A program made the position numbers and the translations under genes. The notes under the pieces were generated by a model. The model searched no databases, was not told the origin of the DNA, and was given only the letters and a program-made list of their open reading frames with translations. This document shows, piece by piece, positions 4,909 to 14,148 of a DNA stretch of 20,529 bases. Numbering within the stretch: position 1 is the stretch's first letter; every line of letters begins with the position of its first letter. Source of the stretch: a virus; the IMG/VR virus record IMGVR_UViG_3300044825_001742, positions 1 through 20,529 of that record; one strand, given 5' to 3'.

Positions 4909-7000
4909 CGGCCATAGGGTGGCGGCAGAAGCAACGATCACGCTCTACGCGTCCACCGATTGCAAAGCCCTCAAAGTGCGGCGCAATCTTTGACCAGTTT
5001 TCACCGCTCAAACGATCAAGATAACGAGCATCTAATCCGCTAATATCGCCTTCCAATTGAGAAAGGGCGTTTTGGGCCTGCTGTTCCGTAATGTATCGGC
5101 CATCAGGAAGCCTTACAAGGCCGGTGTTGCCCAAATCGCCAACATTGCCCCACTTTTGGCTTTTCACGAAGTCCTGCACGAAGGGCAAATAGGCGTCCTT
5201 GGGAGAGCGATTTTGCTTGCCCTTGATCTGGATGATTTCTTCTGGGCGAGATGGTTCTGGAAGGGCTTCAAACTTATCAGGATATTTCTGTCTAAACCAT
5301 TCCGGCAAACTGGGGCGATTAAGTCGTTCGGTAGAAGCAATCCATTCATCGTATGCTTCAGGATACACAGCTTCAATTCGTTCAGCATCGTTTGGCAACC
5401 TGCCGCGCCCCGTTTCGATAGTCACATGAGGCTCACCCTTGGCATCGCGCAATGAGAAGATGCGGCTGCGACCAGACATAACATCAGGGCAGTAGCCACC
5501 GACGCAGTGGCCCATGGTGTCGCCCTCATATTTAAGGGCTTTGCTAAGCTCCTCCTCAACATCGTAGTTGGTGGGCCCATCACCCTTAGGGGGTGCGATT
5601 TCGACCCAGCGCAACCCCATGGGATTGTCTTCAGCGTAATCTTTAAACACCTGCGTCACAGGGTTTTCCTGAGCAGCTAAAGCCGCCCGCTCCATTTCCT
5701 TGGCGCGGTATTGGTTAATTAGTCCAACCCGCTCGGCGGCAGCCGGAAGGCTCATACGCTCAAGGCTTTCGGGGCGCAAAAGCAATTCAGGCGGCAGACC
5801 ACTGCGCGGGTCAAGGGCATTTTTCATCTCATCCAAGAGATGCCCCATGCCCATCGTATCTTGCAGCATATGAGTATCCGCAATCCCGTATATCTTGTCG
5901 GTTACAGGGGCCTTTTGAAGCCACGGCATGTTAATAAGCGTGTTGGCGCGGAAATCATAACCAGCGCCCGGAAGAGCTCCTTTTGGAGTATAGATGTCAT
6001 TTAGGCCAATAACATCACCAATCGTTTCAGCTTTAAGCACCTGTTTAGCAGCATCAGACCATTCATCAGGGCTGAGACCAACATGCAGGCCGCCACGCTC
6101 AGCAAGAGCGCGCATTGGGTCTTCTGCTGTGCCAAGATCATTTTTGATATATTTAGGAGCGGCTTTATTAAACCACGCTTGGAGTTGTGAGAGTGGGCCG
6201 TCCGCATCAGCGACAAGGCGAAGTTTGTCGTCAGCAATCCGACGAGCGGCATTTTCTGCTGAACGATTAGGATTATATCCTTCTACAATGCTCTGAGCGT
6301 AGGCGCGTGCTTCATCTTCATTCCCAAAAAGCTTCCAACGGCCCCCGTCATTACGAACCGCCCAAGTGTCTGTATCAGGAAGCTTTTCTATTTTGACCCC
6401 GACATCAGATGGCCGCATGGCACCGATGCCCTTGTCGGCCCACCATTGACCTCCACGGGGCTTTACAGCAAACGGAGGAAGGCCCGGACCCGGTGCAGGA
6501 AGTGCAAGGCGAGGTGGAGGCGCAGGGAGCGCTTTTACAGCCATGCTTTTAGTTGCCCGTTTCCCAGCCGCGCTCAACGCGCCTCGAGTAACAGCCTTCT
6601 CAGCATCACGAATAGCTGAACCAGTAACTCGACCCGCTATTGGAATGATGCCAAAAGCCGCCGCCGAAGCCAAAGCCTCAAGCTTCTGAGCCTCTGCATT
6701 ACGGCCCTGACGGCGCAATCGCTCAGCAGCGGCGCGCGTGTCACTAAAGTCACGATAGGCTGAAAACGGAAAGAAAATCGTATCGCCAATGAAGCCAGCA
6801 GGGTCTTCCTTCAGCGCGCTAAAGGTCGAAGATGCAACATTTCCAACATCGCGCGCCACATCAGATGGCGTACTCCCTCGGATGTAGTTAACCACACGCC
6901 GAGGGATAGATTTTACGCCCTGACCAAGCGCAGACAGGTTGCTAACGGCAGCGGCGTTAGCGCGGCGTCGTTCAGCAATCTTCTGCTTGGCAGTGGCCAT
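4901..7000 (-). CDS. Large virion/ejection-type protein with a PcfJ-like segment
   Basis: A 699-residue protein, last gene of the late operon. The N-terminal 150 residues are Ala-rich and basic with a weakly hydrophobic stretch (ASAAAFGIIPIAGRVTGSAI, 111-130), then a Pro-rich linker (157-177). Residues 491-529 contain EGDTMGHCVGGY, then SRIFSLRDAKGEPHVTIE, which fits the PcfJ-like family core (HCVGGY, with H498 and C499). The C-terminus ends RDRCFCRHP. The size and position after other large virion candidates suggest an internal ejection protein delivered with the DNA. That role is inference, and what the PcfJ-like segment does is unknown. Its ATG overlaps the previous stop (TAATG). Confidence 0.68.
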   Translation of the reverse strand: MATAKQKIAERRRANAAAVSNLSALGQGVKSIPRRVVNYIRGSTPSDVARDVGNVASSTFSALKEDPAGFIGDTIFFPFSAYRDFSDTRAAAERLRRQGRNAEAQKLEALASAAAFGIIPIAGRVTGSAIRDAEKAVTRGALSAAGKRATKSMAVKALPAPPPRLALPAPGPGLPPFAVKPRGGQWWADKGIGAMRPSDVGVKIEKLPDTDTWAVRNDGGRWKLFGNEDEARAYAQSIVEGYNPNRSAENAARRIADDKLRLVADADGPLSQLQAWFNKAAPKYIKNDLGTAEDPMRALAERGGLHVGLSPDEWSDAAKQVLKAETIGDVIGLNDIYTPKGALPGAGYDFRANTLINMPWLQKAPVTDKIYGIADTHMLQDTMGMGHLLDEMKNALDPRSGLPPELLLRPESLERMSLPAAAERVGLINQYRAKEMERAALAAQENPVTQVFKDYAEDNPMGLRWVEIAPPKGDGPTNYDVEEELSKALKYEGDTMGHCVGGYCPDVMSGRSRIFSLRDAKGEPHVTIETGRGRLPNDAERIEAVYPEAYDEWIASTERLNRPSLPEWFRQKYPDKFEALPEPSRPEEIIQIKGKQNRSPKDAYLPFVQDFVKSQKWGNVGDLGNTGLVRLPDGRYITEQQAQNALSQLEGDISGLDARYLDRLSGENWSKIAPHFEGFAIGGRVERDRCFCRHPMAAK

Positions 7001-9720
7001 TAATACATCTCCGACGGGTCAAATGGCGTCAGATTGTCCAGTTCGTACTTGCGACGCAGCTTCTCAGCCTCTGTTTCCTCAAGGCGAGATCCAACTTGGG
7101 CTTCAGCAAGGAACAAGCTTGGGTATTTCTGATACAACTCAGCCAACTTAGTGCGCGGAACCTCGGTCTTTTCGAGCAAGGTTTTGCCAGCGCGCACGCC
7201 TGTACCAGCAGCACGACCAGCGCCATAAGCCAATTCACCAGCCAGACGCGGTGATGTGGCCAGCATGGCAGGCACTGTTGCCAGAAGGGTGAGCGGGTTC
7301 ACATATGCACCCGCCGCCGTCAAAGGCAAGCCGCCAGCAAGGAAGCCCGTTGTAATCCCACGCGCCGTGGGAGATGACATCATCTGACCAGCCGTTGAAG
7401 CCTTAAATGTGCCGGTCGTATCAAGATCAGCAATTCGCTCGCCTTGCTTCGCCCTCATGCCGTAGTTGGTAAAGGCGTTGTTACGCATGATGGATTGCAG
7501 CTTGCGAGCAGCAGTGTCCACCTTCAACGGCCTGCCACGAGCCTGCCCAAGACTAAAGGTGTCCTCAAGTTCACGAGCCTCAACAGCAGCCTTCTCATAG
7601 TCCTTCATGATGTCGGCATACACCGGATCATGCTTGACCAATTCCTGACGAACGGCAGTGTAAGCGGTGCGCGCGATATTAGCTGCACCCTTATCAAATT
7701 GGCCGCCAATCTTTGATCCGATGTCATACAAGTCCTGCTTAAAGGCATCGACTGCCATCGGGTCTAGCAAAGACGGATCTTGCGCAGCCTTGTCAGCATA
7801 GTGATTGACCGCATCGTTCATCTGCTCCCATGCGATGTGGTCAGCCGGGCGCTTTTTAGCATCAACCATTACGTCGTAATTGCGCGGCTTGATCTTTAAC
7901 ATCCGCTCACGAACAAGGTCCATGCTGAGTGGTGTCGGGCTCTTGCCAAATTTCTGCATAGCATCGCGGTAGCTTTGAGATGCCATTTCACGCAGGTTTT
8001 TGATCGCATCGCGGGCAGTGTAAACGATGTTTTCAGCGCTTTCCCCGGGCCGACGCATACCCTCTGTAAAGGCTTCACTGCGCGGGGTTGGAGCCCCTTC
8101 CATGCCACGCTCAAAGCCAGCACCAGCCGCCTCACGAATAGCCTCACCGCCAGAACCTGACGGGAACCCGACGATGTTGCTGGGGGCGTTTTCGATGCCC
8201 TCAACAGCACCGGGAACCCTCTTTTCAGCGGCACGATAGGCTGCCGGAACAGCCTCAGTAACAAGGCCCGCAGCGCCAGACAGGGGATCAATCAAGCGAC
8301 CCGTTGATCTCACGACTTGCCCCGCCCTACCCAAAGCACCCGGCAAACGAGCCGCAGCAGAACCGCCCGCCGTTAGAAGCAATGATAGATCGCCAGCCAA
8401 GCCAAGCGGATCTTTGATGCCTGTGCGCTGGATAGCATCAAGGCTACCGTAACGTTCCTTCATGGCATTAGCGAATGCCGTCGTTGTAGGACCGTCAAGC
8501 TGCCCTCGACCAAGCTCCATGGCAAGGTCGGTAAACGTCTTAATGGTGCCGGTACGTGTGCCAGTGAGAGCGCTGATCATTGCATCCTTGGGGATTGCAA
8601 TCAGCCCCTCTGCCAACTGCGCGCCACTTTCAGGAAGGTTGCGAGCGGCTTGCGCTACAGTTTCAAACAAACCGGCGTTTTCAGATGCCGACTTGTCGAT
8701 TTCGCTATAGTCAATTCCTTTGATGCCAGCACGCTGCTCAGCAGACTGCTTAAAGAAGTCCTGCACATCACTGGTGGTGCGCTGGATATAGTCGTCACGT
8801 TGAGACGGAAGAACATGGCCTTCAGCAATAGCCTTGTCCGCCAACAGCTTTGCGTAGCCCTCAGGCGTAGCATCCTTGCTGCGAGCATACATGACGACTT
8901 CAGCTTCGCTCTCGGGCGACAAACGCCAGCCCTGAACGTCTTCGCCAGCGATCTGAGCGCCTTCTGGAACCTCTTCAAAGGCACCAACTGAAGGACCGCC
9001 CTCTTCACGCTGCTGACGAATTTTATCAGCTTCTAATTTCTTGTCGTAAGCTTCAATTTTTGAGCCATACACCTTCATTGGGTCTGGCGGCAAAATTTTC
9101 TGCGCATCGACCGGCTTAACGCCCAATGGTTCCAATTGAGAATTGAGGTCACCAATGCGTGTAACAAACGCATTCCGACTTTCTTCATAGAATGGGCGAT
9201 AGGTGTCAACGCGATTGCGCAAAAACGCAATGATACGCTGTCGTGTTTCAGGCGTAAACTTACCATCCTTGCGGAATTGGTTGCTCATCCACTGCGGGAC
9301 ATAGTCCAAAGCGACCTGCACGTTATTGTAACGATCAATGTCGCCCTGCATCACAGCGCCGGTTGGGTCTTGCACCTTAGCAGCCAGAGTGACCAAGTCT
9401 TGGTCGCCTTCACTACCTTTCGGAACAGTCAGTGCGGCAGAAAAATACCGCATACCCTGTTGATAGGTCTTAACCTCCTCCAAGCCTTCAAACGTCTTTC
9501 GCTCGTCACGCGCATTCTGCTGCACATCGAGAATGGTCTTGAGTTGAGCGTTGGTTAGCTCCGCCTTGGCCTTCGGACCAGCATAAGGAATGGTCTCGCT
9601 TTTTTCTTGAATAGACTGTCCCTTTTGGACATTCTCAAGGCTTCGACCCTGCTCTTCTGCTTGGCGCTTGGTCTTGACGGGGGCGGTGGGCAGGCCAGCC
9701 AAAATTCCTTTAGTAGCCAT
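7000..9720 (-). CDS. Large internal virion / DNA-ejection protein candidate
   Basis: A 906-residue protein with a good ribosome binding site (GGGGAG) before the ATG at 9720. The first ~340 residues are charged and helical. Hydrophobic Gly/Ala-rich stretches occur at about 437-465 (LGLAGDLSLLLTAGGSAAAR) and 789-822 (FLAGGLPLTAAGAYVNPLTL, then LATVPAML), with a helical region between (560-760). Long, alpha-helical proteins with buried hydrophobic segments are typical of ejection proteins that form a channel through the cell envelope in short-tailed phages. No enzyme motif (such as a transglycosylase) was seen. Function is inferred from build and position. Confidence 0.66.
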   Translation of the reverse strand: MATKGILAGLPTAPVKTKRQAEEQGRSLENVQKGQSIQEKSETIPYAGPKAKAELTNAQLKTILDVQQNARDERKTFEGLEEVKTYQQGMRYFSAALTVPKGSEGDQDLVTLAAKVQDPTGAVMQGDIDRYNNVQVALDYVPQWMSNQFRKDGKFTPETRQRIIAFLRNRVDTYRPFYEESRNAFVTRIGDLNSQLEPLGVKPVDAQKILPPDPMKVYGSKIEAYDKKLEADKIRQQREEGGPSVGAFEEVPEGAQIAGEDVQGWRLSPESEAEVVMYARSKDATPEGYAKLLADKAIAEGHVLPSQRDDYIQRTTSDVQDFFKQSAEQRAGIKGIDYSEIDKSASENAGLFETVAQAARNLPESGAQLAEGLIAIPKDAMISALTGTRTGTIKTFTDLAMELGRGQLDGPTTTAFANAMKERYGSLDAIQRTGIKDPLGLAGDLSLLLTAGGSAAARLPGALGRAGQVVRSTGRLIDPLSGAAGLVTEAVPAAYRAAEKRVPGAVEGIENAPSNIVGFPSGSGGEAIREAAGAGFERGMEGAPTPRSEAFTEGMRRPGESAENIVYTARDAIKNLREMASQSYRDAMQKFGKSPTPLSMDLVRERMLKIKPRNYDVMVDAKKRPADHIAWEQMNDAVNHYADKAAQDPSLLDPMAVDAFKQDLYDIGSKIGGQFDKGAANIARTAYTAVRQELVKHDPVYADIMKDYEKAAVEARELEDTFSLGQARGRPLKVDTAARKLQSIMRNNAFTNYGMRAKQGERIADLDTTGTFKASTAGQMMSSPTARGITTGFLAGGLPLTAAGAYVNPLTLLATVPAMLATSPRLAGELAYGAGRAAGTGVRAGKTLLEKTEVPRTKLAELYQKYPSLFLAEAQVGSRLEETEAEKLRRKYELDNLTPFDPSEMY

Positions 9721-9725
9721 GATTG

Positions 9726-10616
9726 TTACTCCCCTTTGCCGCGCTCTGGAACGTAATTCGGCTTTGTCGGATCTTGTCCGGGTTCAACCACTCTCGTATT
9801 TACAGGAAGGTAGTTCAATTGCCTACGATCCGTAATCACATAATTTCCGTAGGCATCCATGCCCGGCATCTCTGGATAGCCGCCTGTACCCGGCTCAACG
9901 TAAAACGCATTATCCTGTCCAAGCCGATACTTTGGTTTTCCGGCCTGTAGATAATCCGCCTGCATCTTTTGTAGAAGAAGCGCGTTCTTGATGTCACCCT
10001 GCGCCAAAGCCATGCGCTGCTTGGCAAGCCCCTGAAGGGCTTCAGTGCGCTCTTGCTCACCAGTACGCTTCAGTTCGCCAAACTTTTGGAGGACGGGCAG
10101 CACGTTACTCATAGTGCCAGAGAAGCCGCGCACACTTGTCGGCGCGAAGAAGGCGGACGACAATGCTAGAAGCTTTTCAGTTTCGCTCGGCCCGTAACGA
10201 CGCTCACGGATTTTCTGGCTGAGTTCATCGTAATACCGCTTTTGCTCAGCGGCATTATTGATAATCGCCTGTGAAACCTTATTAGGGTCAGACAGGTCCA
10301 TGGCGCTAAGAGGGCCGAGAGAAGAGTACGCATTAACCAAATCGTCATCAGACGGAGCACTGCTTGCAACACCTTCGTCGGCCAAATCATCGTCTTCCAT
10401 ATTATCGCCTCCGCCCATCGCTAAAGATAGACCGCCTTCGCCCAATAAGTTACTTACCTGAGAAGCAGGGATCGCCTTCAAACCATAGTCAGCAGATTGC
10501 TCCTCTGAGGTGGGTGTGATTTCCCAACCGTATTGACGCACTTGACGGTCGGCTTCCTGCTTGCCAACTCTAGCGACCATCTCATCATATGCGTCTCTGC
10601 CGATGCTATTCTGCAT
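9726..10616 (-). CDS. Virion-associated protein candidate, unknown
   Basis: A 296-residue protein. It starts MQNSIGRDAYDEMVARVGKQ, has an acidic disordered stretch (about 70-95, NMEDDDLADEG), then a long helix (115-225, e.g. NNAAEQKRYYDELSQKIRER and ALSSAFFAPTSVRGFSGTMS) and a Tyr/Pro/Gly-rich C-terminus. The TAATG overlap with the previous gene and the tight packing put it in the virion block. No family was recognised; a structural or ejection role is inferred from its neighbours only. Confidence 0.62.
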   Translation of the reverse strand: MQNSIGRDAYDEMVARVGKQEADRQVRQYGWEITPTSEEQSADYGLKAIPASQVSNLLGEGGLSLAMGGGDNMEDDDLADEGVASSAPSDDDLVNAYSSLGPLSAMDLSDPNKVSQAIINNAAEQKRYYDELSQKIRERRYGPSETEKLLALSSAFFAPTSVRGFSGTMSNVLPVLQKFGELKRTGEQERTEALQGLAKQRMALAQGDIKNALLLQKMQADYLQAGKPKYRLGQDNAFYVEPGTGGYPEMPGMDAYGNYVITDRRQLNYLPVNTRVVEPGQDPTKPNYVPERGKGE

Positions 10617-11806
10617 TAGATGATGCCAGTCTTGTCTAATTCTTTAATAAGAGCAGCGCCACCTGTCAGCGCGCCAGCAACCTGAGATGCCGTCGATGCC
10701 GGGTACTCAGGACGATAGCTCGTCGGCTGGATGCCGTATTCCTGCGTCGCTGACGGAATGCCAGAAGCAACCTGACCCATCGTCTGAGCCATCTGGCTGA
10801 CTTGCTGCTGCGGATATGCCTGACGACGCTCCCATTCGCTGCGAGCAAAGTCGAGGTTCTGCTGAGCAAGTTGCTGTTGCTGTGCGCCAATCCCCTGCAA
10901 TGCACCAGCCCCTGCCAATTCTTGCTGCTGACGCTGCTGAGCGAGATTGCCAAGCTGGCCTGCCGCGCTGAGAATGTTTGACGTATCTTGGCCGTAGACG
11001 CCTGCCATCTGCTGGCCAAGAGCGCCCATCTGCTGACCAGCCTGCGCCAAAGCGTTTTGCTGCTGGAAGCCCAAGCCACCCGCTGTCGATGCAAGTTGGG
11101 CCTGACGTGCAAGATCTGCCTGCGCCAAGCCTGCCGCCTGACCATAACCCTGCTGCAATGCCTGTGCCTGCTGAGCCGAGATGCCTTCCATGGTGTCACG
11201 CAAAGCACGACCCATAAGTTCAGCCTGACGTGTGCCGCCAAACTGGCCAGCGCCAATCATCTTGTCGCTGATAGCGGGGAGAAGCTGCTCTTGCAGTGTG
11301 CGCGCGCCCAACGCCCCGATACGGCCCACAACGGCGTTCTCGTAAGGGTTCATGTACTGCGCAATGTTTTGCGTCGTGGACTGCCCTGCCTGCTGGAGAT
11401 AGGGCTGCGCCATGTTCAGACCAGTCGGAGCAGCACTTTGCGCTGTAAACTGGCCAGCCTGCTGGAACGACGGCTGTGCAACACCCATGGCAGAGCGACC
11501 AAATACGTTCTGCGTCTGCTGGGTTGCTTGGCCAAGAGCGGGCTGGAAGCTAAAAGCACCCTCACGGGTGGCCTGAAAGCCCTTCTGTTGATCAGGAGAG
11601 AAGTCAGCAAAGCGCGGGATCGCCTTACCAGAGGTGTCCTTATACTCTTGGAAGGGACGTGCCGCGATAGCCTGCTGGTTAGCCAGAATGTCCTTGGCAT
11701 AGTTGGAGTACCACTCAGGCAGGATCGTCTGCTTGGTGATGTCCGTCAGCGCAGAACCAGCAGGAATGTCCTGCCCTTCAGCCATGAATGAGGTGGTGTC
11801 AGCCAT
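10616..11806 (-). CDS. Gln/Ala-rich virion or ejection protein
   Basis: A 396-residue protein with very high Gln and Ala. It starts with a conserved-looking segment (ILPEWYSNYAKDILANQQAI, 28-47, then AARPFQEY) that I associate with virion proteins of marine short-tailed phages. From about 90 to 345 it is a long Q/A/G-rich helical region (GFQQQNALAQAGQQMGALGQ; QRQQQELAGAGALQGIGAQQ). The C-terminus is hydrophobic (ASQVAGALTGGAALIKELDK). It is probably part of the internal ejection apparatus or a tail structure. Both ends share one base with neighbouring genes (TAATG). The exact role is inference. Confidence 0.68.
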   Translation of the reverse strand: MADTTSFMAEGQDIPAGSALTDITKQTILPEWYSNYAKDILANQQAIAARPFQEYKDTSGKAIPRFADFSPDQQKGFQATREGAFSFQPALGQATQQTQNVFGRSAMGVAQPSFQQAGQFTAQSAAPTGLNMAQPYLQQAGQSTTQNIAQYMNPYENAVVGRIGALGARTLQEQLLPAISDKMIGAGQFGGTRQAELMGRALRDTMEGISAQQAQALQQGYGQAAGLAQADLARQAQLASTAGGLGFQQQNALAQAGQQMGALGQQMAGVYGQDTSNILSAAGQLGNLAQQRQQQELAGAGALQGIGAQQQQLAQQNLDFARSEWERRQAYPQQQVSQMAQTMGQVASGIPSATQEYGIQPTSYRPEYPASTASQVAGALTGGAALIKELDKTGII

Positions 11807-13896
11807 TAGATACGTCCTCCAGACATGTACGCTTCAGGGCGTTTTGCGTTCACGCTGAACTTACCCTTTGCCAAGTTCTTACCCTTTGCCTTACGGATTT
11901 TCACCCGCATTTCATCAAGCTTCTTTGCGCCAGCCTTGGAAGATCCATCCCCAAGAAGGGCCACCGTTTCGGCATCAATAACATATTCGCCATCAGAAAG
12001 CACAGCCGGAATGTCATCCGAGCGGCCAGTGCCGGGACCGTTGACAGCAAAGCTTTCACGCGAAGAACCACGCGAGTATCCCATGTCGCCGCCATGAGCC
12101 ATGCCAACAGGCTGTTCAGGAATGCCACTGACAGCCTTGAAGGTTTCCTCACCCAGCGTGCCGGGGCCATAGCCAGCGTAAGGCGATGTAGCGCGGCTCA
12201 GATCAGCACCAGCCGGAATGTCCATCGCCGGACCCATGCCGTAGCGATACCAGTCAGTGACAGGACGTGCAGCAAACGTTTGATCTGCCGCAGTGCCACC
12301 AAGGCCGCCGACAGTGAAAGCGCCATTTTGCCCCGGTGTCGGAAGCTTGTCAGTGAAGGTAGACGAAAGCCGACCCGTCGATGAGTATCTGCCGGGCGAT
12401 TTCCCACCGCCGCCGCCACCACCAAAAAGGTTGCCCCCCAAACCAACGGCTAGACCGAGCAGCCTCATATAGTCTGCAACGTCCAATTTCTTTTTGGCGT
12501 CGTCTTCCTTGCCCTTTTCAAGATCTTCCTTGACTTTAGGGTCAGCAATTTGATCAAGAAGGTTTGTTGGCACGAGTGGCGTGCCTGTTTTTGTTGCGTC
12601 GGTCTTTTTAGCTGTTACTTCAATATCCTCGCCAAACTCAGGATCTACGTCTGGGCCACCAACAGCAGCCGTGCTTGACCCAGTATCCGTTCCCTTCTTA
12701 GCGATGACTTCAATATCATCTTTCGTCAGACCGCTATCAGTGGTCGTGGGCGATACAGCAAAATTACTTGAACCAGTGGTTGGCCCGCGCGTGCCCTTAA
12801 CGAGAATTTCATCTTCAGTAGGAGTTTCCTCTTCAGCAATCTGCTGATCAGTGTCAGACTTTACTGCGAAGTCAGACGCGGTATCGAAGAAGCTTGGAGT
12901 AAATGCGGAGCCGCTAAAGTTAGGAAGACGCCGTCCGGTGACCGTGATCGCGTCAGGATCAAGGCCGTTCAGTTCAACGCCGGAGCCGCCAATACCGCCT
13001 TCGGCAATTGCGCGATCAGTAGCTTCGCTGTTTAATTGCGACTTGTCAGCAAAACTCGGCGTGAAGGCCGCGCCACTAAAGCGCGGAATACCAGCCGTTA
13101 CGACAATGTCGCCAAGCTCTACGCCGCTGTTGCCGAGCGAACTGCTGCTTTCGCCGCCACTGCCAGTGCCGCGCTTTCCAAATACTTCGCCGCCAAGGTA
13201 CGACAAACCGCCGGATGTCACGCCGCCAAGCAACGCATCGCCAAGGCTCTGCCCTGTAGCCACGCCGCCAGCCGTCGCGCCGATGCCAGTGCCTACAGCT
13301 CGGGCAGCGTTAGCGCCTAATCCTGCGCCTTTAAGCGGACCTGCCAGATACTGACCGCCAGCAGCCGAAAGGCCGCCCATAAGGGTGCCTTTGAGGATGT
13401 CTTGACCCCGAAGCGCAGCGCCAACGCCGCCAGCGCCGGCCGAAGCCAACACCGCGCCGACGCCTTGCAGACCGGGAATAAAGCCCACCGCGATCGGCAG
13501 CGCCGTGCCGACAACACCGGCAATCTTGTCGAGAGTGCTCTTGTTTACCTTCTCGTTCGCAACGTCATAATAGCGCATCCCACCGACGCTGCCGTCTGGG
13601 TTGATCGTGCGCTCGCCTGTCTGGATAGTCCAGCCAGCCTTATTGCCCAGCGTGTCGCTTAGGTTTTCACCGATTTTAACAGCCTGTCGAGCAGCTTCAG
13701 GGCCCGTACCACTGAACAACAGGTTGCCCTTATTGTCGATGATGCGGACCTCGTTCTGATCAAGAACGCGGAAAGTGTTGTCTTGGCCGAACGCCGTCGC
13801 GTTCCCCTTATTGGAGAGCGAAGACGTGATGAGTTCGCCTGCCGGATACTGGAAGGCTGCCCCACGACCCCCTGCGGGCATATCACCAGCGGGCAT
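11806..13896 (-). CDS. Large virion protein with TonB-box-like repeats
   Basis: A 696-residue protein with an AAAGGAGC ribosome binding site before its ATG. Residues 125-240 are Gly/Ala-rich and hydrophobic (IAGVVGTALPIAVGFIPGLQ). The middle (263-430) repeats a D-x-I-x-V motif five times: DIVVTA (263), DAITVTGRR (315), DEILVKGTR (362), DIEVIAKK (394) and DIEVTAKK (424). Two copies of FSG[AS]AFTPSF lie at 273-282 and 327-336. The C-terminal 617-690 (GPGTGRSDDIPAVLSDGEYV, then IDAETVALLGDGSSKAGAKK) is a block I recognise from many marine phage virion proteins. A Gly7 run lies at 492-498. It is probably a tail or ejection component; the exact role is unknown. Confidence 0.68.
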   Translation of the reverse strand: MPAGDMPAGGRGAAFQYPAGELITSSLSNKGNATAFGQDNTFRVLDQNEVRIIDNKGNLLFSGTGPEAARQAVKIGENLSDTLGNKAGWTIQTGERTINPDGSVGGMRYYDVANEKVNKSTLDKIAGVVGTALPIAVGFIPGLQGVGAVLASAGAGGVGAALRGQDILKGTLMGGLSAAGGQYLAGPLKGAGLGANAARAVGTGIGATAGGVATGQSLGDALLGGVTSGGLSYLGGEVFGKRGTGSGGESSSSLGNSGVELGDIVVTAGIPRFSGAAFTPSFADKSQLNSEATDRAIAEGGIGGSGVELNGLDPDAITVTGRRLPNFSGSAFTPSFFDTASDFAVKSDTDQQIAEEETPTEDEILVKGTRGPTTGSSNFAVSPTTTDSGLTKDDIEVIAKKGTDTGSSTAAVGGPDVDPEFGEDIEVTAKKTDATKTGTPLVPTNLLDQIADPKVKEDLEKGKEDDAKKKLDVADYMRLLGLAVGLGGNLFGGGGGGGKSPGRYSSTGRLSSTFTDKLPTPGQNGAFTVGGLGGTAADQTFAARPVTDWYRYGMGPAMDIPAGADLSRATSPYAGYGPGTLGEETFKAVSGIPEQPVGMAHGGDMGYSRGSSRESFAVNGPGTGRSDDIPAVLSDGEYVIDAETVALLGDGSSKAGAKKLDEMRVKIRKAKGKNLAKGKFSVNAKRPEAYMSGGRI
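12607..13110 (-). repeat. Degenerate protein-coding repeats (D-x-I-x-V; FSGxAFTPSF)
   Basis: This span encodes residues 263-430 of the 696-aa protein: five degenerate D-x-I-x-V-x-[AG] units spaced about 30-50 residues apart, and a duplicated block SG[AS]AFTPSF with related flanks. The repetition is clear in the protein and weak in the DNA, so the duplication looks old. Confidence 0.55.
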
Positions 13897-13914
13897 AGCT
13901 TTGCTCCTTTGCCA

Positions 13915-14148
13915 TTATCCTTGTCCTTCAAGCATCGGGTAAGCTCTCATCGCCCATTCCCGCCAATCGTCAAATTGATAAGGGTTTGGCGGGTTGCGCT
14001 GCACAAAAGGTTGCGCGCGTACAAACCCAGCGGCCCAGTCTTGCCATTGCGCTTCGTCCTCTAGTTTCCCAAAAGACCAAGCATCTCCGTTCGACAGTAT
14101 AACTGCATCTGCCCATTGAAGCAATGTCAGACCGCGCGGATCTATCAT
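13915..14148 (-). CDS. 77-aa conserved-looking small protein, unknown
   Basis: A 77-residue soluble protein with many Trp, Asp and Pro residues: MIDPRGLTLLQWADAVILS, AWSFGKLEDEAQWQDWAAGF, then NPPNPYQFDDWREWAMRAY. Its ATG overlaps the stop of the gp10-like gene (ATGA), so its production is coupled to that tail protein. The high Trp content and lack of a membrane segment suggest a compact virion or chaperone-like protein. It resembles small proteins at this position in marine short-tailed phages, by recall only. Confidence 0.66.
   Translation of the reverse strand: MIDPRGLTLLQWADAVILSNGDAWSFGKLEDEAQWQDWAAGFVRAQPFVQRNPPNPYQFDDWREWAMRAYPMLEGQG

Noticed and set aside
10988-11791. Plus-strand open frame of 267 codons
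   Set aside because: It lies opposite the Gln/Ala-rich virion gene, whose CAG/GCN codons give long open frames on the other strand. The translation is Cys/Leu/Arg-rich with no domain.
11788-12384. Plus-strand open frame of 198 codons
   Set aside because: It is antisense to the C-terminal half of the 696-aa virion protein and recognisable only as a shadow; no start signal or domain.
12851-13354. Plus-strand open frame of 167 codons, Pro/Ala/Ser-rich
   Set aside because: It is the complement of the Gly-rich part of the 696-aa protein; its Pro-rich content is the expected mirror of Gly codons.
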